Below, in pieces: positions 60,863-64,000 of a stretch of 64,000 bases of DNA. Origin of the DNA: Luteibacter sp. Sphag1AF (GTDB lineage: Bacteria > Pseudomonadota > Gammaproteobacteria > Xanthomonadales > Rhodanobacteraceae); contig NZ_JACHYH010000001.1 of the NCBI RefSeq assembly GCF_014192715.1, positions 868,001-932,000 on the forward strand, in the 5' to 3' direction. Position 1 is the first letter of the stretch. Every line of letters starts with the position of its first letter. Position numbers and translations under genes: made by a program. The notes beneath the pieces were generated by a model, which was given only the letters and a program-made list of their open reading frames with translations, made no database searches and was not told where the DNA came from.

Positions 60863-62272
60863 TCAGGCGCCCGTCGCGGACCAGCCACCACCCAGTGCAC
60901 GGATCAGCTGCACACTCGCCCGAAGCTGGCGGGTCTGCAAATCAAGCACACTGCGCTGTGCATCCAGCGACGCCGTCTGTGCCTGCACTACATCCAGATA
61001 GCCAATCGCACCCGCACGATAACGATCCATCGACAGATCCACCGAACGCTGCGCCGCGTCCGCTGCCGCCTTCTGATCGGTGAGTGCCGAACCCAGATCC
61101 CTGATAAGCGTGAGGTTGTCTTCCACCTGCTGGAATGCGGAAAGCACCACGCCGCGATACTTCGCGCCCGCCTCATCCGTAGCCGCCTTCGCGGCTTCCA
61201 CGCCCGCCTTGCGACGACCGCCATCGAACACGTTCAACAGCAGACTGGGGCCGATGGCCCAGAAGCGATTGGGTGCGTCGATGATGCCGCCCCAGGCGCT
61301 GCTCTGATATCCGCCCTGCGCGGTCAGCGTCACCTGCGGGAAGAACGCCGCACGCGCCACACCCACGCGCGCGTTGGCCTCCGCCGTGCGCCGCTCGGCG
61401 GCCGCGATATCCGGACGGCGCTGAAGCAAGGTTGACGGTACATCCAGCGGAATGGTCGGTACCGCGACGATGTCTGTCTGCACCGGCACATGGAACGACG
61501 ATGGCGACGCGCCCACCAGCACCGCAATGGCATGTTCAACCAGTGCGCGTTGCGCCTGTGCCTGCTGCAACTGCGAGCGTGCCGACGACACCTGGGTCTG
61601 TGCACGCGCAACATCCAGGCCGGACGCAATGCCACCCGTGTGCCGCGTCTGGGTGAGCTGCAACGCCTTCTCGAAGGCGTTGATGCTCTCCTGCAACAGT
61701 TTCACCTGCCGGTCCAGACCATTGAGCGCGAGATAGTTGTCAGCAAGCTGCGCCTGAAGGCTCAGCCGTGCCGAAGCCAGGTCGGCCGCCGAAGCCACCT
61801 GTTCGGCCGTGCCTGCTGCCACGGTGTCACGCACGCGGCCCCACAGATCCACCTCGTAATCAACTTCGCCACCAAGGGTGTACGAGTCGTACATCGCAGG
61901 CGATGTGCCACGAAGCGGCTTGGTATCGGACTGGCGATCACGCTGTCCGTTGCCATTGAGGCTTACCTGCGGGAACAGCCCGGCACGCACCTGCGAGGTG
62001 AATGCTTCCGCCTGGCGATAGTGCGCGAACGCAGCAGCGAGGTCGGCGTTGTTCGCCACAAGCTGCGCCTGAAGCTCATTCAGACGTCCATCACCGTAGA
62101 GCTTCCACCAGCCGTCGCGATCCAGATGATCGGCAGGCCGGGCATCTGTCCACGGCGTCTGGGCACCCGCATATTCGGGGGCAGCCGGTACCTCCGGCGC
62201 TTTATAGGTGGGTGCAAGCGAGCAGCCGGACAGGCCAATCGCCAGCACCGCCACGAGTTCAAGCTTTCGCAT
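60863..62272 (-). CDS. RND efflux outer-membrane lipoprotein (OprM/NodT family)
   Basis: The 469-residue protein has a lipobox with C17 (GLSGCSL) and two OEP repeats typical of TolC-like channels. Family landmarks are GWWKLYGDGRLNELQAQLVA, RAGLFPQVSLNG and QRRPDIAAAERRTAEANARV. It forms the outer-membrane part of a tripartite pump. The ATG at 62272 overlaps the end of the adaptor gene by 14 bases, so it is coupled to it. A terminator follows the stop. Confidence 0.93.
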   Translation of the reverse strand: MRKLELVAVLAIGLSGCSLAPTYKAPEVPAAPEYAGAQTPWTDARPADHLDRDGWWKLYGDGRLNELQAQLVANNADLAAAFAHYRQAEAFTSQVRAGLFPQVSLNGNGQRDRQSDTKPLRGTSPAMYDSYTLGGEVDYEVDLWGRVRDTVAAGTAEQVASAADLASARLSLQAQLADNYLALNGLDRQVKLLQESINAFEKALQLTQTRHTGGIASGLDVARAQTQVSSARSQLQQAQAQRALVEHAIAVLVGASPSSFHVPVQTDIVAVPTIPLDVPSTLLQRRPDIAAAERRTAEANARVGVARAAFFPQVTLTAQGGYQSSAWGGIIDAPNRFWAIGPSLLLNVFDGGRRKAGVEAAKAATDEAGAKYRGVVLSAFQQVEDNLTLIRDLGSALTDQKAAADAAQRSVDLSMDRYRAGAIGYLDVVQAQTASLDAQRSVLDLQTRQLRASVQLIRALGGGWSATGA

Positions 62273-63443
62273 GGGTTGCCTTCGCTTTGTCCGGAGCCGC
62301 AATCCGTACCGTGTCACCATCCGCCAGACCATCGGGCGGGCTTTCGATCACGCGGTCGCCGGCCGCGATGCCCGAACCGAGTTGCACGCTCTTGCCATAG
62401 TCGCGCGTGATGGTCACCTGCTTGAACGCAACCTTGTTCTGCGCGTCCACCACGGCAACACGCAGACCCTTGTCGTCGAACACCAGCGCGCTGGCCGGCA
62501 CGCGCAACGAACCCGCGTCGGAGGGAAGATCGAACTTGACGCTGGCGTAGCTGCCCGGAAGCAGCTTGCCATCGCGGTTATCCACAGCGACCTGCACCAG
62601 CGTCGTGCCCGTCGCCGCATTGATGGCGTTTGCCGATGCCTCGACCTTGCCGGTGAACGTCTGGCCCGGATATTCCGGCACGCTCAGCGTGGCGCTGGCG
62701 CCTTCGCGAATGGACGGCGCGTAGTTCTGCGGCACGTTCACGTACATGCGCAGCGTATGCGTGTCCGATACCACGAACAGCTCCTGGCCACCGCCGCCAG
62801 CATTGATGAGCGCGCCGACGTCGGTCTCGCGCGCCGTCACCACGCCATCGAACGGCGCAACGATTCGCGTGAAACTCTTCAGCGCCATGATGCGATCCAC
62901 ATTGGCCTGCGCCGAACGCGCGAGCGCCTGCTTGGCCGTGAAGTCGCCGGTCTTCTCATCCACTTCCTGTTTGGATACGGAGTCGGAGTCACGCATCCCT
63001 TCCCAGCGCTTCGCCGTGGTGCCTGCCAGCGCAGCGTTCGCCTGGGCACTGGCCAGATCAGCGCGTGCCTGAAGGAGTTGCTGATCGAGGTCCGGCGTTT
63101 CAATTTCCGCGAGCAACTGGCCAGCCTTCACCTTCGCACCGATGTCGGCACTCCAGGACTTCAGATAACCACTCACACGCGCATAGATCGGTGCACGGGC
63201 ATAGGCCTCCAGACGACCGGGTAGCTGGAGGTCATGGCCCTTGTCACCACTTTCAGGCTCCACCACGGCGACCGTGGGCGTGGCCTGCTCGTCGGTCCAC
63301 TTGCTGATGGTGCGGGCATCGTTGGCGCGCGTGGCCACACCTGCCACCACGATGGCCAGGATGACGATGGCAGCGATGATGCCCGCCACGCGCAAGCGGC
63401 GGCGCGGGGTCGGGGACGGGGATTGGAACGAATCAGACGACAT
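62259..63443 (-). CDS. RND efflux membrane-fusion (adaptor) protein
   Basis: The 394-residue periplasmic adaptor has one N-terminal membrane helix (IIAAIVILAIVVAGVATRA), a barrel-sandwich hybrid lipoyl segment (LPGRLEAYARAPIYARVSGY, ending in GVVTARETDVGALIN), an alpha-hairpin and a beta-barrel. It links the RND pump to the outer-membrane channel. I use the ATG at 63443, which overlaps the pump's 3' end by 11 bases. Substrates cannot be predicted. Confidence 0.92.
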   Translation of the reverse strand: MSSDSFQSPSPTPRRRLRVAGIIAAIVILAIVVAGVATRANDARTISKWTDEQATPTVAVVEPESGDKGHDLQLPGRLEAYARAPIYARVSGYLKSWSADIGAKVKAGQLLAEIETPDLDQQLLQARADLASAQANAALAGTTAKRWEGMRDSDSVSKQEVDEKTGDFTAKQALARSAQANVDRIMALKSFTRIVAPFDGVVTARETDVGALINAGGGGQELFVVSDTHTLRMYVNVPQNYAPSIREGASATLSVPEYPGQTFTGKVEASANAINAATGTTLVQVAVDNRDGKLLPGSYASVKFDLPSDAGSLRVPASALVFDDKGLRVAVVDAQNKVAFKQVTITRDYGKSVQLGSGIAAGDRVIESPPDGLADGDTVRIAAPDKAKATHAKA

Positions 63444-64000
63444 GGACGGGCTCTCCGGAAGCGGGCGCCGGTGATGAAGCGCGGCCATGCCGCGCGTGGA
63501 TGATGCTGAAAACGACGGGAACAAACATGAGCGTGGCGACGGTGGCGAAGATAAGGCCACCCACGACGGCACGGCCGAGCGGCGCATTCTGCTCACCACC
63601 TTCGCCCAACCCCAGCGCCATGGGCGCCATGCCGATAATCATGGCAAGCGCGGTCATCAGCACCGGGCGGAAGCGCACGAAACCGGCTTCGATGGCAGCG
63701 CGCGTGGCGTCACCATGCTCGGCAAGCTTTTCGCGGCAGAAGCTCACGACCAGAATCGAGTTGGCGGTGGCCACGCCCATGCACATGATGGCGCCGGTCA
63801 GTGCGGGCACCGACAGCGTGGTATGCGTGGCAAACAGCATCCACACGATGCCTGCAACGGCGGCCGGCAGCGCGGTCACGATCACGAATGGATCGCTCCA
63901 CGACTGGAAGTTGACGACGATCAGCAGGTAGATGAGCACGATGGCGCCGAGCAGGCCGAAGATCAGGCCGGAAAATGCCTTGTTCATCGTCTGCACCTGA
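63433..64000 (-). CDS. RND efflux inner-membrane pump, C-terminal part (cut by window edge)
   Basis: About 188 C-terminal residues of an RND permease are visible; the 5' part lies beyond the right edge. They include LIVVNFQSWSDPFVIVTALP, TTLSVPALTGAIMCMGVAT, RFRPVLMTALAMIIGMAPMA and GRAVVGGLIFATVATLMFVP, the final membrane helices of the transporter domain. Stop at 63433 overlaps the adaptor start. It belongs to the AcrB/MdtB-type superfamily, and the reading frame stays open to 64000. Confidence 0.9.
   Translation of the reverse strand, partial: QVQTMNKAFSGLIFGLLGAIVLIYLLIVVNFQSWSDPFVIVTALPAAVAGIVWMLFATHTTLSVPALTGAIMCMGVATANSILVVSFCREKLAEHGDATRAAIEAGFVRFRPVLMTALAMIIGMAPMALGLGEGGEQNAPLGRAVVGGLIFATVATLMFVPVVFSIIHARHGRASSPAPASGEPVHVV

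Noticed and set aside
1-64000. CRISPR array, insertion sequences or prophage
   Set aside because: No regularly spaced direct repeats, transposase, integrase or phage structural genes were recognised.

Overview
The window looks like a chromosome segment from a high-GC gammaproteobacterium of the Xanthomonadales, most like Rhodanobacteraceae such as Luteibacter or Dyella. This is inferred from the style of the housekeeping proteins, the many TGA/ATG gene overlaps and the gene order around tsaD-rpsU-dnaG; no database search was possible. No tRNA, rRNA, CRISPR array, insertion sequence or prophage gene was seen.

1-12.4 kb is mostly housekeeping: a membrane-anchored GH17 glucanase-like protein, a lytic transglycosylase (slt) coupled to a quinone oxidoreductase, an NDUFA9-like SDR, CCA-adding enzyme, a MidA-type methyltransferase, a TonB-dependent receptor, an EcsC-domain protein with a histone-H1-like Lys/Ala tail, and a pteridine reductase.

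12.6-26.5 kb is an accessory island read on the minus strand. A large exported TIG/repeat-domain protein (23156-26482) precedes a 1846-residue Rhs/YD-repeat protein (17540-23080) whose variable C-terminus carries a metzincin-type zinc protease motif. The Rhs stop overlaps the start of a small exported protein, the likely immunity factor. Downstream lies a less GC-rich array of broken Rhs core ends and orphan C-terminal tips, three of which are followed by, or coupled to, a small immunity-like gene. This is the most interesting part of the window.

26.6-36.3 kb holds a di-heme cytochrome c peroxidase, folB-folK, tsaD divergent from rpsU-yqeY-dnaG (macromolecular synthesis operon with a strong rpsU promoter and a terminator after rpsU), a DedA protein, an SDR and a stand-alone autotransporter barrel.

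36.3-45.4 kb is a complete oxidative D-galactose operon: a LysR regulator diverges from dgoK, an AraFGH-type sugar ABC importer, a lactonase, a sugar dehydrogenase SDR, dgoA and dgoD. Together they should take galactose through galactonolactone, galactonate, KDGal and KDPGal to pyruvate and glyceraldehyde 3-phosphate. Most junctions overlap by 1-4 bases.

45.5-64 kb is mixed: a secreted metzincin-like protease, AMP nucleosidase, DegV, DUF4124 protein, SDR, solitary ABC ATPase, SppA, MATE exporter, DUF3667 protein, a DnaA-box cluster before priA, a type II NADH dehydrogenase, transaldolase and an RND efflux operon that runs off the right edge.
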